From NCBI RefSeq assembly GCF_003315135.1, contig NZ_QNRK01000005.1:62001-126000 (forward strand): 64,000 nucleotides of DNA, in the 5' to 3' direction. This document shows, one piece after another, positions 1 to 7,918 of the stretch. Source of the stretch: Roseiarcus fermentans. Lineage in GTDB: Bacteria > Pseudomonadota > Alphaproteobacteria > Rhizobiales > Beijerinckiaceae. Made by a program: the position numbers and the translations under genes. Numbering within the stretch: position 1 is the stretch's first letter; each line of letters begins with the position of its first letter. The notes beneath the pieces were generated by a model. That model did not search any database and was not told where the DNA came from. It was given only the letters and a program-made list of their open reading frames with translations.

Positions 1-77
1 CCTGAAGGCGCCGGACACGCATGCGGAACGTCGGGCGGGCGATGGCGCGCCGCCGCGCTTGATGACGGGGAACGCTC

Positions 78-899
78 TTGACAGACCTTAACCACACGGC
101 CCGCGAAGACCTCGCCGTCCTTTTGGCCGACATCGCGCTCGCGGCGGGACCGGCGGTCATGGAGGTGTACGCGGCTGACGCCGCCGTATCGTCCAAGTCC
201 GACGGCAGCCCCGTCACGCTTGCCGACGAGCGCGCGGAGGCGATCATCTGCGACCGCCTCGCCCGCGCCCTGCCCGACACGCCCGTGGTCGCCGAGGAAA
301 TGACCGCGGCGGGACGGCAGGTCGCGATCGCGGATCGGTTCCTGCTCGTCGATCCGCTCGACGGGACCAAGGAGTTCATCACCCGCAACGGCGAGTTCAC
401 CATCAACGTGGCGCTGATCGAGGGAGGAAAACCGGTGGCCGGGGCGGTTTACGCGCCGGCGCTCGCCCGGCTGTGGTTCGCCGGCGACCGCGCCTTCGTC
501 TGCGATGTCCCGGTCGGGTCCGGACTGCCTGGGCGCGCCGCCTGGACGGCGATCGGCGCGCGCGCCGCGCCGGAGCGGCTGGTCGCCGTCGCGAGCCGGT
601 CGCACGCCGACGCCGAGACCGAAGCCTTCCTCGCCCGCCTGCCGGTGGGCGAGCGGCGGGCGGCTGGGTCGTCGCTGAAGTTCTGCCTCGTCGCCGAGGG
701 GCTGGCGGACGTCTATCCCCGGTTCGGACCGACGATGGAATGGGACACTGCGGCCGGCGACGCCGTGCTGCGCGCCGCGGGCGGCGTCGTGCTCACGGCG
801 TCGGGCGCCCCGTTGGCCTACGGAAAGGCCGACGCCAAGCTGCGCAACGGATCGTTCATCGCCTGGGGCGATCCGGCCGCGGCGGCGCGATTTCGCTAA
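78..899 (+). CDS. cysQ: 3'(2'),5'-bisphosphate nucleotidase (CysQ, inositol monophosphatase family)
   Basis: The enzyme removes the 3' phosphate from PAP/PAPS, a by-product of sulfate assimilation, in the cytoplasm. The 273-residue protein has the family's metal-binding signature DPLDGTKEF at about residues 92-100, an upstream acidic EE pair near 73-74, and the second signature WDTAAGD near residue 220. Length fits CysQ. The start is a TTG preceded by GGGGAA with 5 bases of spacing; no in-frame ATG lies nearby. The upstream gene has left at most a few bases in the window. Other inositol-phosphatase substrates cannot be excluded from sequence alone. Confidence 0.9.
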   Translation: MTDLNHTAREDLAVLLADIALAAGPAVMEVYAADAAVSSKSDGSPVTLADERAEAIICDRLARALPDTPVVAEEMTAAGRQVAIADRFLLVDPLDGTKEFITRNGEFTINVALIEGGKPVAGAVYAPALARLWFAGDRAFVCDVPVGSGLPGRAAWTAIGARAAPERLVAVASRSHADAETEAFLARLPVGERRAAGSSLKFCLVAEGLADVYPRFGPTMEWDTAAGDAVLRAAGGVVLTASGAPLAYGKADAKLRNGSFIAWGDPAAAARFR

Positions 900-901
900 C
901 G

Positions 902-916
902 TTAATCATCGGTTAA
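902..916 (+). promoter_or_regulatory. CtrA-type binding site upstream of eipA
   Basis: The sequence TTAATCATCGGTTAA is a perfect TTAA-N7-TTAA, the full-site consensus of the cell-cycle regulator CtrA. It begins 2 bases after the cysQ stop codon and lies about 100 bases before the eipA start. From memory of the Brucella literature, eipA is directly activated by CtrA, which fits. Binding itself is inferred. Confidence 0.6.
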
Positions 917-1015
917 TGTCCGCGCCGGACAATCGCGGCGCCGCCTCGGCGACGATTCGCCCAAGCGCTCGGGATTCGGGCGCGCGTCGGGGCGTGGCGA
1001 AGGAGCGCGATTGCG

Positions 1016-1588
1016 ATGGCGAGACTGACGCGTCGGGAAGCCCTTGTCATGGCCGCGGCCAGCCCGCTGGCGCTGTGCGCGCGGGCTGCGGCGGACGCGC
1101 CCCCGGAAACCTTCTCGGTCGACGAAGTCGTGGACAGCGGCCACAAGTTTTTCGGCGGCCTTTCGCGCGGCCTCGCTGAAGCGGTGCAGGAGGCGGCGCG
1201 CCGATGGGGCCTTCCCAACGCGTATATTCTCGGCCAGGAAGCCTCCGGGGCCTTCATCGGCGGCCTGCGCTACGGCGAAGGCAAGATGTTCACCCGCAAC
1301 GCGGGCGATCAGCCGGTGTTCTGGCAGGGACCCTCGCTGGGGTTCGACTGGGGCGGCGACGGCGACCGAACCATGATGCTTGTCTATAATTTGCCCGCGG
1401 TCGGCGCCATCTATCAGCGGTTCGGCGGAGTCAACGGCTCGGCCTATCTCGTCGGCGGCTTCAGCTTCACCGCGCTCGACGCCGCGGGCGTCGTCGTGGT
1501 GCCGATCCGGACCGGCGTCGGCGCGCGGCTGGGAGTCAATCTCGGCTACCTGAAATTCACGCAACGCGCGACCTGGAACCCGTTCTGA
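1016..1588 (+). CDS. eipA: EipA family envelope integrity protein (DUF1134)
   Basis: A periplasmic DUF1134 protein of 190 residues; the Brucella and Caulobacter homologues protect the cell envelope and affect virulence or stress resistance. An N-terminal export signal with a twin-Arg (TRREA) and an Ala-rich hydrophobic stretch covers about residues 1-28. The conserved core follows: the VDEVVDSGHKFF segment, EASGAFIGGLRYGEG, NAGDQPVFWQGPS, RFGGVNGSAY and the C-terminal GYLKFTQRATWNPF. The whole mature region matches the family end to end. It stands alone on the plus strand with a CtrA-type site about 100 bases upstream. Confidence 0.9.
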   Translation: MARLTRREALVMAAASPLALCARAAADAPPETFSVDEVVDSGHKFFGGLSRGLAEAVQEAARRWGLPNAYILGQEASGAFIGGLRYGEGKMFTRNAGDQPVFWQGPSLGFDWGGDGDRTMMLVYNLPAVGAIYQRFGGVNGSAYLVGGFSFTALDAAGVVVVPIRTGVGARLGVNLGYLKFTQRATWNPF

Positions 1589-1797
1589 GCGACGCCGACG
1601 GACGCCTTCGCGATTCCCTGCGCAGAGGCGGTTGCGCTTCCCGACGCTTTCCGTCAGCCTCCGCGCAGGCGGAGCGCCTCCGTTCCGGAGGATGACGCCG
1701 GCTGCGATCGTGGGCGCGATCGTGGCGGTCGGGGTTGCGGGGCGTGGGTGTGTTGACGAATCAGGCGAAAGCGGCGCTTCCCGACAGGGAGGCGGCT

Positions 1798-2013
1798 ATG
1801 GCCGCGACGGTCGCCGCGCTCGCGGCCCGACTGGCTGCGCCGGCCGGCGACTATGACGCGGACGATGCGGCGTTGCGGGAGTCGATCGGCCGTCTCGGGC
1901 GCGAGGTCGTGCGGCTCTTTTCCGCCGTCGCGGCGTCGGGCGGGGCAGGCCTTCCCGCCGACCGCGAGCCTTCGGCGATCGACACGGCCCGGATCCGCAC
2001 GCCCGGCGCCTGA
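1798..2013 (+). CDS. small hypothetical protein
   Basis: A 71-residue Ala-rich predicted protein that I do not recognise. The ATG at 1798 has a strong Shine-Dalgarno (GGGAGG, 1787-1792) at 5-base spacing, and the frame ends 39 bases before the DUF4337 gene, so the two may be co-transcribed. The frame stays open upstream to a TTG at 1735, but the ribosome site supports 1798. The sequence suggests one helical segment (residues 1-45) and a Pro/Ala-rich tail without a membrane segment. It may be spurious given the high GC content. Confidence 0.4.
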   Translation: MAATVAALAARLAAPAGDYDADDAALRESIGRLGREVVRLFSAVAASGGAGLPADREPSAIDTARIRTPGA

Positions 2014-2052
2014 AGGCGAAGTCGCGAGAGTGGACGAGATGGAGGGGCGAAC

Positions 2053-2637
2053 ATGAGCGAAGATCCGGTCGAGACAGCGGTCGAGGCCAAGGAAAAAGAC
2101 CGGAGGGCGGCGCTCGTCATCGCCCTTCTGGCATTGTTGCTGGCGTTGTCCGAGGCGGGCGCCAAGCGAGCGCAGCATCTTTCGACCGAAAGCAACATCG
2201 AGGCTGTCGACCTGTTCAACTTTTATCAGGCCAAGAAGATCCGCGCGACGATCGCCGAGTCCGGCGCGCAGCTTCTGGAAGCGGAAAAGGCGGCCGTCGC
2301 CGACCCCAACGCCCGCGAGGCGTTCGACAAGCAGATCGAGACGTTCCACGCGGCGGTCGAGCGCTATGAGCACGAGCCGAAACATCCCGAGGACAGCCTG
2401 GAGAAGATCCAGGAGCGGGCGCACGAAGCGACCGAGGCGCGCGAACTGGCCAACCACCGGCTGGAGCGCTACGAGTTCGGCAGCGGCCTCACCCAGATTG
2501 CGATCGTTCTGGCGTCCGCGTCGATCATCACCGACATCGCCGCGCTGCTCTGGATCAGCATCGGACTCGGCGCCATCGGCGCGGCGCTGGTCGGCCTCGG
2601 GTTCTTCCTCCCGACCGCCCTGCCATTCCTGGGCTGA
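2053..2637 (+). CDS. DUF4337 family membrane protein
   Basis: A 194-residue protein of unknown function. It has a short charged N-terminus, a first membrane helix at about residues 17-36, a long soluble helical stretch containing the family-typical segment FNFYQAKKIRATI, a Lys/Glu-rich probable coiled coil (about 75-145), and two further hydrophobic helices at 150-194. This layout is that of DUF4337 proteins. It lies convergent to the DUF2336 gene with only 12 bases between the stop codons. Confidence 0.75.
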   Translation: MSEDPVETAVEAKEKDRRAALVIALLALLLALSEAGAKRAQHLSTESNIEAVDLFNFYQAKKIRATIAESGAQLLEAEKAAVADPNAREAFDKQIETFHAAVERYEHEPKHPEDSLEKIQERAHEATEARELANHRLERYEFGSGLTQIAIVLASASIITDIAALLWISIGLGAIGAALVGLGFFLPTALPFLG

Positions 2638-2649
2638 GCCGCGGGCGCC

Positions 2650-3777
2650 CTATCCGGCCGCCTTGCGCTGCGGCCGGATCGCGGCGCGCTCGCGCCGCCG
2701 CGCCGCCGGTTCGCGCAGCGCGGCCTCCGCGGGCCCGTCCGTTCGCCGGCGCGCGGGCTGTCCACACAGCGCCGCCATCACCGCCATCGCCGCGTTGCGG
2801 TCGAGGGCGCTGTTGAGCCGCGCCAGCGACCGGATGCGGCCATAGGCCCCGCCGGCCGCGAGGTCGCCGGCGATCAGAACGCGCACCACAACCTCGCCGG
2901 GCGCGCCCAGCGCCGCCAGGGCGACGGCGAGCGGTTCGCCCGACGGGTCGTCGGCGATCCGTTGTGCGAGCGCCTCGCCGCAGCCGAGGGCCTTCGCCAG
3001 GGTGGCGACGAAAAGCCTCGGCTGACGGGCGACGGCCGCCAGCTCCAGCGCCTCGATCGTCTGCGGCGCGGCCGCCGCCGGCAGCCCGCGAGGCCTGCCC
3101 AGCCGGTCGCGCTGCGCGGCGATCAGGATCTCGACCCGCTGAGGCGGATCGGCGAGAAGGAACAGCGCGGCGTGCTCGGGGCCGAGCGGTCGGCGGCGCA
3201 GCAGACTCTCGGCGAGGCGGCGGTCGCCGCGGTCTTCGGCGAGCGCTCTGGCGCGCCGCATGAGGCCGGCGACGACCGCGCCCTGGAGCCGCGCGCCCGG
3301 ATTGTCCGCGAGCGCGACGAGGATATCGGCCTCGTCCCGCGCGACGAGCGCGCCGATCAGCCTGGAATCGAGGCCGGGCCGCCGGGCGACCGCGAGCGCT
3401 TGCCGTGAACCGCGCCCGATCGCGCCGACGAGGTCGGCGGAGGTGAAGGCGCGCCCGTGTTCCAGCACGCAGTCGCTCGCTTCCGGGTCGGCGTCGGCCA
3501 GCCGGTCGAGGAGCCGCGCCGGCGTCCGCGGGCACGGGGCGAGTTTTCGCGCGGCTTCCAGGACGGCGGCCCTGTCGGCCGTCTCCAGTTGGCGGCCGAC
3601 CGCGTCGGCGAAACGCTCGATCGCTCGCGCGTCGGCGCGCCCCGCCAGAACAAAATGGTCGCAGGCGACGCGCAGCCAGATCCGCCTGTCCTGCGGGTCG
3701 GCGCTGTCGGCCAGGGCGGCGACGAACGGAAATCCGGAGAGCGTCAGGTCCGGCGCCGGTTGAAAATCCGTAGGCAT
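2650..3777 (-). CDS. DUF2336 domain protein
   Basis: A 375-residue cytoplasmic protein of the alphaproteobacterial DUF2336 family. The body is a run of short Ala/Leu/Arg-rich helical repeats: residues 40-110 with segments such as RLDRLADADPE, residues 110-150 with IGRGSRQALAVARRPGL, and residues 160-330. This suggests an all-helical HEAT-like fold. The C-terminal 40 residues are Arg-rich and probably disordered. The start was placed at the ATG of MPTDFQP; an in-frame ATG at 3801 is possible, and neither has a clear Shine-Dalgarno. The frame is open far upstream, but that part is antisense to serC and is not coding. Some DUF2336 proteins act in cell-cycle or motility regulation; nothing here assigns such a role. 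Confidence 0.75.
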   Translation of the reverse strand: MPTDFQPAPDLTLSGFPFVAALADSADPQDRRIWLRVACDHFVLAGRADARAIERFADAVGRQLETADRAAVLEAARKLAPCPRTPARLLDRLADADPEASDCVLEHGRAFTSADLVGAIGRGSRQALAVARRPGLDSRLIGALVARDEADILVALADNPGARLQGAVVAGLMRRARALAEDRGDRRLAESLLRRRPLGPEHAALFLLADPPQRVEILIAAQRDRLGRPRGLPAAAAPQTIEALELAAVARQPRLFVATLAKALGCGEALAQRIADDPSGEPLAVALAALGAPGEVVVRVLIAGDLAAGGAYGRIRSLARLNSALDRNAAMAVMAALCGQPARRRTDGPAEAALREPAARRRERAAIRPQRKAAG

Positions 3778-3940
3778 TGCATCAGCTTGGCGCAGCCTCA
3801 TTGAGGAAGCGTTAACCCTTGCCGCGGCGGGCCGCGATCGACCGGACAGCACGGGCGGGCATGGCGACCCTCGCGGCGCCGGCGAAAAAACCGTTCGCGA
3901 TGCGGATTGCCAACCCGGATCGGATCGGATAATGGCGACG

Positions 3941-3985
3941 GCGGGACACCTCTCCCCAACGAGAGGCTTCCATCTGAAAGGATGG
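3941..3985 (+). ncRNA. serC-motif leader RNA (two tandem hairpins)
   Basis: Directly before serC lies GCGGGACA followed by two hairpins. The first is CCTCTC (3949-3954) with GAGAGG (3961-3966), loop CCCAAC. The second is CCATC (3970-3974) with GATGG (3981-3985), loop TGAAAG. The second hairpin contains the GAAAGG Shine-Dalgarno of serC, so folding would hide the ribosome site. Arrangement and loop sequences match my memory of the Rfam serC motif found before serC in Alphaproteobacteria. The ligand, if any, is unknown. Confidence 0.7.
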
Positions 3986-3993
3986 CTCTGGTG

Positions 3994-5166
3994 ATGACGA
4001 TCGAGACGCCTGCGGCGAAGCCCGCCAACGCTTGCTTTTCTTCCGGCCCCTGCGCCAAGCGCCCCGGCTGGACCCCCGAAGTCCTGAAAGACGCGCCCCT
4101 CGGGCGCTCGCATCGCGCCAAGCTCGGCAAGGCCAGGCTGAAGCTCGCGATCGACCTGACCCGCGAGGTGCTCGGCGTCCCGGCCGACTACCGCATCGGC
4201 ATCACGCCCGGCTCCGACACTGGCGCGGTCGAGATGGCGCTCTGGACCCTGCTCGGCGCGCGTGGCGTCGACGTGCTCGCCTGGGAGAGTTTCGGAGACG
4301 GCTGGGTCACCGACATCGTCAAGCAGCTCAAGATCAAGGACGCCCGCACGCTGAAGGCGGGCTACGGCGAATTGCCGGACCTCGCGAAGGTCGATTTCGA
4401 CAACGACGTCGTGTTCACCTGGAACGGCACCACCTCGGGCGTGCGCGTGCCGAACGCCGACTGGATTCCGGCCGACCGCAAGGGCCTGACCATCTGCGAC
4501 GCCACCTCGGCGGCCTTCGCCCAGGACCTCGACTGGCCGAAGCTCGATGTCGTCACCTTCTCCTGGCAGAAGGCGCTCGGCGGCGAAGGCGCGCACGGCG
4601 TCATTATTCTCAGCCCGCGCGCGGCCGAGCGGCTGACTGCCTACACCCCGGCCTGGCCGCTGCCGAAGCTCTTCCGGCTCGCCAAGGGCGGCAAGCTCAC
4701 CGAGGGCTTCTTCGAGGGCGAGACGATCAACACCCCCTCGATGCTGTGCGTCGAGGACTATATCGACGCGCTGCATTGGGCCAAGGGCCTCGGCGGCGCG
4801 AAGGCGCTGATCGCGCGGGCCGACGCCAACGCGGCGGCGCTCGCCCGATGGGTCGAGACGAGCCCCTGGATCGCGAACCTGGCCGCGGTTCCGGCGACGC
4901 GCTCCAACACCAGCGTCTGCCTCAAGGTCGTCGATCCGGCCGTCGCCGCGCTGCCGGCGGAGGCGCAGGCCGCCTTCGCCAAGGCGCTGGCCGGCCTCCT
5001 CGAAAAAGAGAAGGTCGCCTACGACATCGGCTCCTACCGCGACGCTCCGGCGGGCCTGCGCATCTGGTGCGGCGCGACGGTCGAGACCGCCGACGTCGAA
5101 GCGCTGACGCGCTGGCTCGACTACGCCTTCGCGGTCGAAAAGGCCAAGCTCGCCAAGGCCGCCTGA
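3994..5166 (+). CDS. serC: phosphoserine aminotransferase
   Basis: A PLP enzyme that converts 3-phosphohydroxypyruvate and glutamate to phosphoserine, step two of serine synthesis. The 390 residues have the long-type SerC architecture typical of Rhizobiales and methanogens: [11 protein letters not shown] near the N-terminus, the substrate segment [35 protein letters not shown], and the PLP lysine in [13 protein letters not shown] (Lys193). I chose ATG 3994 because the GAAAGG ribosome site inside the leader hairpin is 12 bases upstream; an in-frame ATG at 3982 lies inside that hairpin. It is followed by serA after 87 bases, giving a serine operon. Confidence 0.93.
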   Translation: MTIETPAAKPANACFSSGPCAKRPGWTPEVLKDAPLGRSHRAKLGKARLKLAIDLTREVLGVPADYRIGITPGSDTGAVEMALWTLLGARGVDVLAWESFGDGWVTDIVKQLKIKDARTLKAGYGELPDLAKVDFDNDVVFTWNGTTSGVRVPNADWIPADRKGLTICDATSAAFAQDLDWPKLDVVTFSWQKALGGEGAHGVIILSPRAAERLTAYTPAWPLPKLFRLAKGGKLTEGFFEGETINTPSMLCVEDYIDALHWAKGLGGAKALIARADANAAALARWVETSPWIANLAAVPATRSNTSVCLKVVDPAVAALPAEAQAAFAKALAGLLEKEKVAYDIGSYRDAPAGLRIWCGATVETADVEALTRWLDYAFAVEKAKLAKAA

Positions 5167-5253
5167 ACGACGTCAGCGCCCGGCCGTAGCGGCGCGGGCG
5201 CTCCTTCCCGACATTCCATGCGGCCGTCGCGGCCGCCCCTCGAGGTCTTTCCC

Positions 5254-6834
5254 ATGGCTCCTCGCGTTCTCATTTCCGACAAGCTTTCCCCCGCCGCCGT
5301 CGCCATCTTCAAGGAGCGCGGCGTCGAGGTCGACGTCAAACCGGGTCTCGACAAGGACGAGCTCGCCAAAATCATCGGCGACTACGACGGCCTCGCGATC
5401 CGGTCGAACACGAAAGTCACCGCCAAGCTGCTCGAACAGGCGACGAAGTTGAAGGTCGTCGGCCGGGCCGGCATCGGCGTCGACAATGTCGACATCCCGG
5501 CCGCCACCGCCCGCGGCGTGATCGTGATGAACACCCCGTTCGGCAATTCGATCACCACCGCCGAGCACGCCATCGCGCTGATGTTCGCGCTCGCCCGCCA
5601 GCTTCCCGCCGCCGACCTCTCGACCCAGGCGGGCAAGTGGGAGAAGAACCGCTTCATGGGCGTCGAGCTCACCGGCAAGACCCTCGGCGTGATCGGCTGC
5701 GGCAACATCGGCTCGATCGCCGCGACGCGGGGCGTCGGCCTCAAGATGCGGGTGATCGCCTACGATCCGTTCCTGAGCCTCGAGCGCGCCGCCGAGATCG
5801 GCGTCGAGAAGGTCGAGCTCGACGACCTGCTCGCCCGCGCCGACTTCATCACCCTGCACACGCCGCTCACCGCCCAGACGAAGAACATCCTGTCGGCCGA
5901 GAATCTGGCCAAGACCAAGAAGGGCGTGCGCATCATCAACTGCGCCCGCGGCGGTCTCGTCGACGAGGCCGCGCTGCGCGCGGCGCTCGACAGCGGCCAG
6001 GTGGCGGGCGCGGCCTTCGACGTGTTCGTCGAGGAGCCGGCCAAGGCGAACCCGCTGTTCGGCCATCCAAACTTCATCGCCACGCCGCATCTGGGCGCCT
6101 CCACCAGCGAAGCGCAGGAGAACGTCGCCCTGCAGGTCGCCGAGCAGATGTCCGACTACCTGATCCGCGGCGCGATCTCCAACGCGGTCAACTTCCCCTC
6201 GATCACCGCCGAGGAGGCGCCGAAGCTGAGGCCGTTCATCGCGCTCGCGGAAGGGCTCGGCTCGTTCGCCGGCCAGCTCACCCACGCGCCGATCGAGAAG
6301 GTCGCCATCGCCTACGACGGCGCGGTCGCCGATCTGAAGATCAAGGCGCTGACCTCGGCGGCGATTGCCGGCGTGCTGCGGCCGTCGCTTCAGGACGTCA
6401 ATGTCGTCTCGGCCCCCGCGGTCGCCGCCAGCCGCGGCATCGTCATCGAGGAAGTGACCCGCGCCGCCCAGGGCGACTACGAAAGCTTCATCACCCTCAC
6501 GGTGACGACGAAGGAGCAGACCCGCTCGATCGGCGGCACCGTGTTCCACGACGGCAAGCCGCGGATTCTGTCGATCAAGGGCATCAAGATCGACGCGGAA
6601 TTCACCCCGTCGATGATCTATGTCACCAACGAGGACAAGCCGGGCTTCATCGGCCGGTTCGCGAGCCTGCTCGGCGACGCGGGGGTCAACATCGCCACCT
6701 TCGCCCTCGGCCGCGACGAGCAGGGCGGCTCGGCGATTGCGCTGGTGGCGGTCGACGGCCCGGTCCCCTCGGCGGTGCTGGAGGAGGTCGGCAAGCTCAA
6801 GGGCGTGCGACAGGCGAGCGCGCTGCATTTTTGA
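5254..6834 (+). CDS. serA: D-3-phosphoglycerate dehydrogenase
   Basis: The first enzyme of serine synthesis: it oxidises 3-phosphoglycerate with NAD+. The 526 residues comprise a D-2-hydroxyacid dehydrogenase core (about 1-315), with the NAD motif GVIGCGNIGS near 145, catalytic Arg in NCARGGLVDE (about 232), Glu in the VEEPAKANPLF segment and His in ATPHLGAST (about 283). An allosteric substrate-binding domain (about 320-450) and a C-terminal ACT domain (about 454-526) follow. This is the type-1 long SerA. The ATG at 5254 has GAGG 8 bases upstream; an earlier in-frame ATG at 5218 lacks one. Confidence 0.95.
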   Translation: MAPRVLISDKLSPAAVAIFKERGVEVDVKPGLDKDELAKIIGDYDGLAIRSNTKVTAKLLEQATKLKVVGRAGIGVDNVDIPAATARGVIVMNTPFGNSITTAEHAIALMFALARQLPAADLSTQAGKWEKNRFMGVELTGKTLGVIGCGNIGSIAATRGVGLKMRVIAYDPFLSLERAAEIGVEKVELDDLLARADFITLHTPLTAQTKNILSAENLAKTKKGVRIINCARGGLVDEAALRAALDSGQVAGAAFDVFVEEPAKANPLFGHPNFIATPHLGASTSEAQENVALQVAEQMSDYLIRGAISNAVNFPSITAEEAPKLRPFIALAEGLGSFAGQLTHAPIEKVAIAYDGAVADLKIKALTSAAIAGVLRPSLQDVNVVSAPAVAASRGIVIEEVTRAAQGDYESFITLTVTTKEQTRSIGGTVFHDGKPRILSIKGIKIDAEFTPSMIYVTNEDKPGFIGRFASLLGDAGVNIATFALGRDEQGGSAIALVAVDGPVPSAVLEEVGKLKGVRQASALHF

Positions 6835-6842
6835 GGGCCATC

Positions 6843-6878
6843 GGGGCGAGCGCGGCTACGGGTGGCTGCGCTCGCCCC
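6843..6878 (+). terminator. stem-loop after serA
   Basis: A perfect 11-base inverted repeat, GGGGCGAGCGC (6843-6853) with GCGCTCGCCCC (6868-6878), begins 8 bases after the serA stop. It has no T-run, so it is a terminator-like or 3'-end-stabilising hairpin rather than a textbook intrinsic terminator. Confidence 0.5.
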
Positions 6879-6898
6879 TGATCGCATGACCGAGGAAA

Positions 6899-6936
6899 TT
6901 GACGGATTTGGCTATTTTCGCTATTTTGGCCAAATC
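6899..6936 (+). promoter_or_regulatory. promoter with overlapping operator for the antitoxin-toxin unit
   Basis: TTGACG (6899-6904) and TATTTT (6922-6927) are separated by 17 bases, a good sigma-70 promoter for this GC-rich genome. It is overlapped by an 8-base inverted repeat, GATTTGGC (6905-6912) with GCCAAATC (6929-6936), and by a direct repeat of GCTATTTT (6911-6918; second copy at 6920-6927 with the leading G replaced by C at 6921). Such palindromes over the -10 region are typical operators for autoregulating antitoxins. Confidence 0.65.
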
Positions 6937-6948
6937 GGAGATGTGGGG

Positions 6949-7209
6949 ATGCAACAAACAAGGGTCACGGCGAGCGAATTTCAGGCTGCCTTCGGGGCTC
7001 TGAGCGACAGGGCGCGGCGCGAGCCCGTCGTCATCACCAAGCACGGGCGCGATTCGCTCGTGGTCATGTCAGCCGAAGAGTGGGCGCGCCTGAAGCGGCG
7101 GGATCGCCGGGCCGGATTGACCGCCGATCTGTCCGACGCGTGGATCGAAGCGGTTCAAAGCGCCAGTGTCCCGTCCGAATTCGAGCGCCGCGACTCCGAG
7201 TTGAAGTGA
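6949..7209 (+). CDS. type II antitoxin, Phd/YefM family
   Basis: An 86-residue antitoxin-like protein. The N-terminal DNA-binding part reads TRVTASEFQAAFGALSDRA, followed by REPVVITKHGRDSLVVMSAEEW, the hallmark of the Phd/YefM fold; the C-terminal 35 residues are the usual variable toxin-binding tail. The ATG at 6949 was chosen because it lies just downstream of the promoter/operator and has a GGAG 8 bases upstream; an upstream ATG would start inside the promoter. Its stop overlaps the start of the next gene, as in many toxin-antitoxin operons. Confidence 0.8.
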   Translation: MQQTRVTASEFQAAFGALSDRARREPVVITKHGRDSLVVMSAEEWARLKRRDRRAGLTADLSDAWIEAVQSASVPSEFERRDSELK

Positions 7210-7508
7210 TCCTTGGCGCTGTGCTTGTTCTGCCGATCACGCGCAGCCCGCCGGGCGACCCAGCCAGTGCCGTCGAAATCCCTACCGTCACCAAGAAGCG
7301 CCTCGGCCTCGACGACGGACGCTCGTGGATCCTGCTCACGGAGTGGAACGAGTTCGTCTGGCCCGGCCCGGACCTGCGTCGCCTGCCGAACAGGACCGAC
7401 GCCACCGTCGCCTATGGCGTCCTGCCGCCGAGCCTGTTCGCCGCGATCCGGGAGAGGTTTCTCACAGTCGTGAGCGCCGGCCGCGCCAGACGCATCCCGA
7501 GGCTGTGA
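7206..7508 (+). CDS. PemK/MazF-like toxin, probably missing its N-terminus
   Basis: A 100-residue frame whose GTG start overlaps the antitoxin stop (GTGA). The segments VLVLPITRSPPGDPASAVEIP, KKRLGLDDGRSWILLTEWNEFVWPGPDLR and YGVLPPSLFAAIRERF resemble what I recall of growth-inhibitor (PemK-like) proteins of Rhizobiales. Those carry roughly 40 more residues before this point, including a conserved VIRY.YLW segment, which are absent here. Either this is a 5'-truncated toxin fused in position to the antitoxin or a short natural variant. Activity is uncertain. Confidence 0.5.
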   Translation: MILGAVLVLPITRSPPGDPASAVEIPTVTKKRLGLDDGRSWILLTEWNEFVWPGPDLRRLPNRTDATVAYGVLPPSLFAAIRERFLTVVSAGRARRIPRL

Positions 7509-7556
7509 CTTTCGCTGGCCGCGACCAGCATTCCCCAAGGCCCGAGACCACGACAG

Positions 7557-7775
7557 ATGACCAACGACGAGACCGAAACCGGCGAGGCTACCCCATCGCG
7601 AGGGCGCACGGACCCGCGCCTGCTCGAACTCCTCGTCTGCCCGCTGACGCGCGACACGCTCGTCTACGACGCCGCGCGGCAGGAGCTGATTTCGCGCGCG
7701 GCCAAGCTCGCCTATCCGATCCGCGACGGCGTGCCGATCATGCTGCCGGACGAGGCGCGCAAGCTCGAGGATTGA
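7557..7775 (+). CDS. Trm112/UPF0434 family zinc-ribbon-like protein
   Basis: A 72-residue member of the Trm112 family. The core [14 protein letters not shown], then [26 protein letters not shown], matches UPF0434 closely. In other organisms Trm112 proteins activate and stabilise methyltransferases that modify tRNA and release factors. Only one Cys (in VCP) is visible, as in many bacterial versions. The first 22 residues are a poorly conserved charged extension. No methyltransferase gene adjoins it, but prmC lies about 4 kb away. Confidence 0.85.
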   Translation: MTNDETETGEATPSRGRTDPRLLELLVCPLTRDTLVYDAARQELISRAAKLAYPIRDGVPIMLPDEARKLED

Positions 7776-7783
7776 GCCCTAGT

Positions 7784-7918
7784 CTAGAGCATGATGAATT
7801 GAGGTTCATTCCCTCCGTCATTGCGAGCGAAGCGAAGCAACCCCGTCCCCCCGGACTGTAGTCCGGGGGGCTCCTCGCAATGACGGGGTTGGTTCGACCT
7901 GATTTCATCTCGCTCTAG
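7784..7918. repeat. palindromic intergenic repeat element
   Basis: A 135-base element with nested inverted repeats. The ends are CTAGAGC (7784-7790) and GCTCTAG (7912-7918). Further in, CCGTCATTGCGAG (7815-7827) pairs with CTCGCAATGACGG (7874-7886). The centre is a perfect 11-base hairpin, CCCCCCGGACT (7847-7857) with AGTCCGGGGGG (7860-7870). The TCATTGCGAGCGAAGCGAAGCAA core is, from memory, a widespread dispersed repeat in Rhizobiales and other bacteria. The right end overlaps the stop codon of the next gene. Confidence 0.75.

Noticed and set aside
2650-4776. Extension of the DUF2336 protein to 708 residues
   Set aside because: The added part lies antisense to serC and reads as a shadow of it; the protein family begins near MPTDFQP.
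5173-6828. 551-codon antisense frame opposite serA, and similar long frames opposite recQ, secA, purH and the hydrolases
   Set aside because: They mirror the codon bias of the sense genes, are rich in His/Arg/Asp/Gly, and show no family motifs.
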